From contig NW_003145285.1 in the NCBI RefSeq assembly GCF_000003605.2, forward strand, positions 6,439 through 33,192: DNA of 26,754 nt. The letters run 5' to 3'. The stretch is from Saccoglossus kowalevskii. Lineage: Eukaryota > Hemichordata > Enteropneusta > Harrimaniidae. Made by a program: the position numbers and the translations under genes. The stretch's first letter is position 1. Every line of letters begins with the position of its first letter. Below, piece after piece: positions 26,573 to 26,754 of this stretch. The notes beneath the pieces are model-generated. The model had not been told where the DNA came from and searched no databases. It saw nothing but the letters and a program-made list of their open reading frames with translations.

Positions 26573-26754
26573 TGATGGGTGTGTGGGTATATATAAGCAC
26601 AAATCTGGGTTCAATCAAGCATTGATATTGTACTGATTGTGAGAAAGATTGATGAAATGTGTATGTGTATGTGTATAAAAAGTACAAATCGTGGCTTTAT
26701 CAGGCATTGGTGGTGTACTGATTGTGAACTGGATTGATGGATGGATTGTGTGGG
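26573..26754. repeat. Diverged tandem repeat, about 85-bp period, reaching the window end
   Basis: acaaatctgggttcaatcaa at 26599 pairs with acaaatcgtggctttatcag at 26684. Both continue with gcattg, tgtactgattgtga and gattgatg, then a gtgt-rich stretch. At least two copies are present and the array may continue beyond 26754. Confidence 0.75.

Overview
This is AT-rich metazoan nuclear DNA. It has long introns with consensus GT-AG splice sites, many tandem arrays, and short non-autonomous DNA transposons. The intron style, the frequent acatgta words and the hairpin MITEs suggest a marine invertebrate such as a lophotrochozoan, hemichordate or similar. I cannot name the species. No prokaryotic, viral or organellar genes are seen.

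Nearly the whole window is one gene on the minus strand. I traced 36 exons from 25380 down to 708. Every splice junction keeps the reading frame, giving 6243 coding bases, or about 2081 residues. Both ends are missing: the first exon starts inside a split codon, and the last ends in phase 1. A possible further exon lies at 638-683. Residue numbers below refer to this partial protein.

Reading N- to C-terminally, the protein has:
- five cupredoxin-like (plastocyanin/azurin-type) repeats, residues 1-499 (25380 to 17185);
- one domain resembling the chitobiase/beta-hexosaminidase C-terminal (CHB_HEX_C / FN3-associated) module, about 500-587 (16796 to 15798);
- a short acidic linker (15667 to 15559);
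- two fibronectin type III (FN3) domains (15089 to 11995);
- a 271-codon, very acidic exon ending in a lysine block (11595 to 10781);
- eight more FN3 domains (9905 to about 708).
I do not recognise this architecture as a named gene. The first copper-ligand histidine is kept in all five cupredoxin repeats, but the other ligands are mostly gone, so they probably act as structural or adhesion modules.

The introns carry at least six minisatellites, with units of 39, 18, 22, 41, 33 and about 85 bp, plus an AATAG microsatellite and a 195-bp tandem duplication. They also hold two TTAA-flanked elements sharing terminal inverted repeats, two TA-flanked CTGTAAAA hairpin MITEs and a relative, and an L1-type retrotransposon fragment inside the 41-bp array. 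The most unusual array is the 22-bp one at 6617-6844, which is built from copies of the exon 27 5' splice site.
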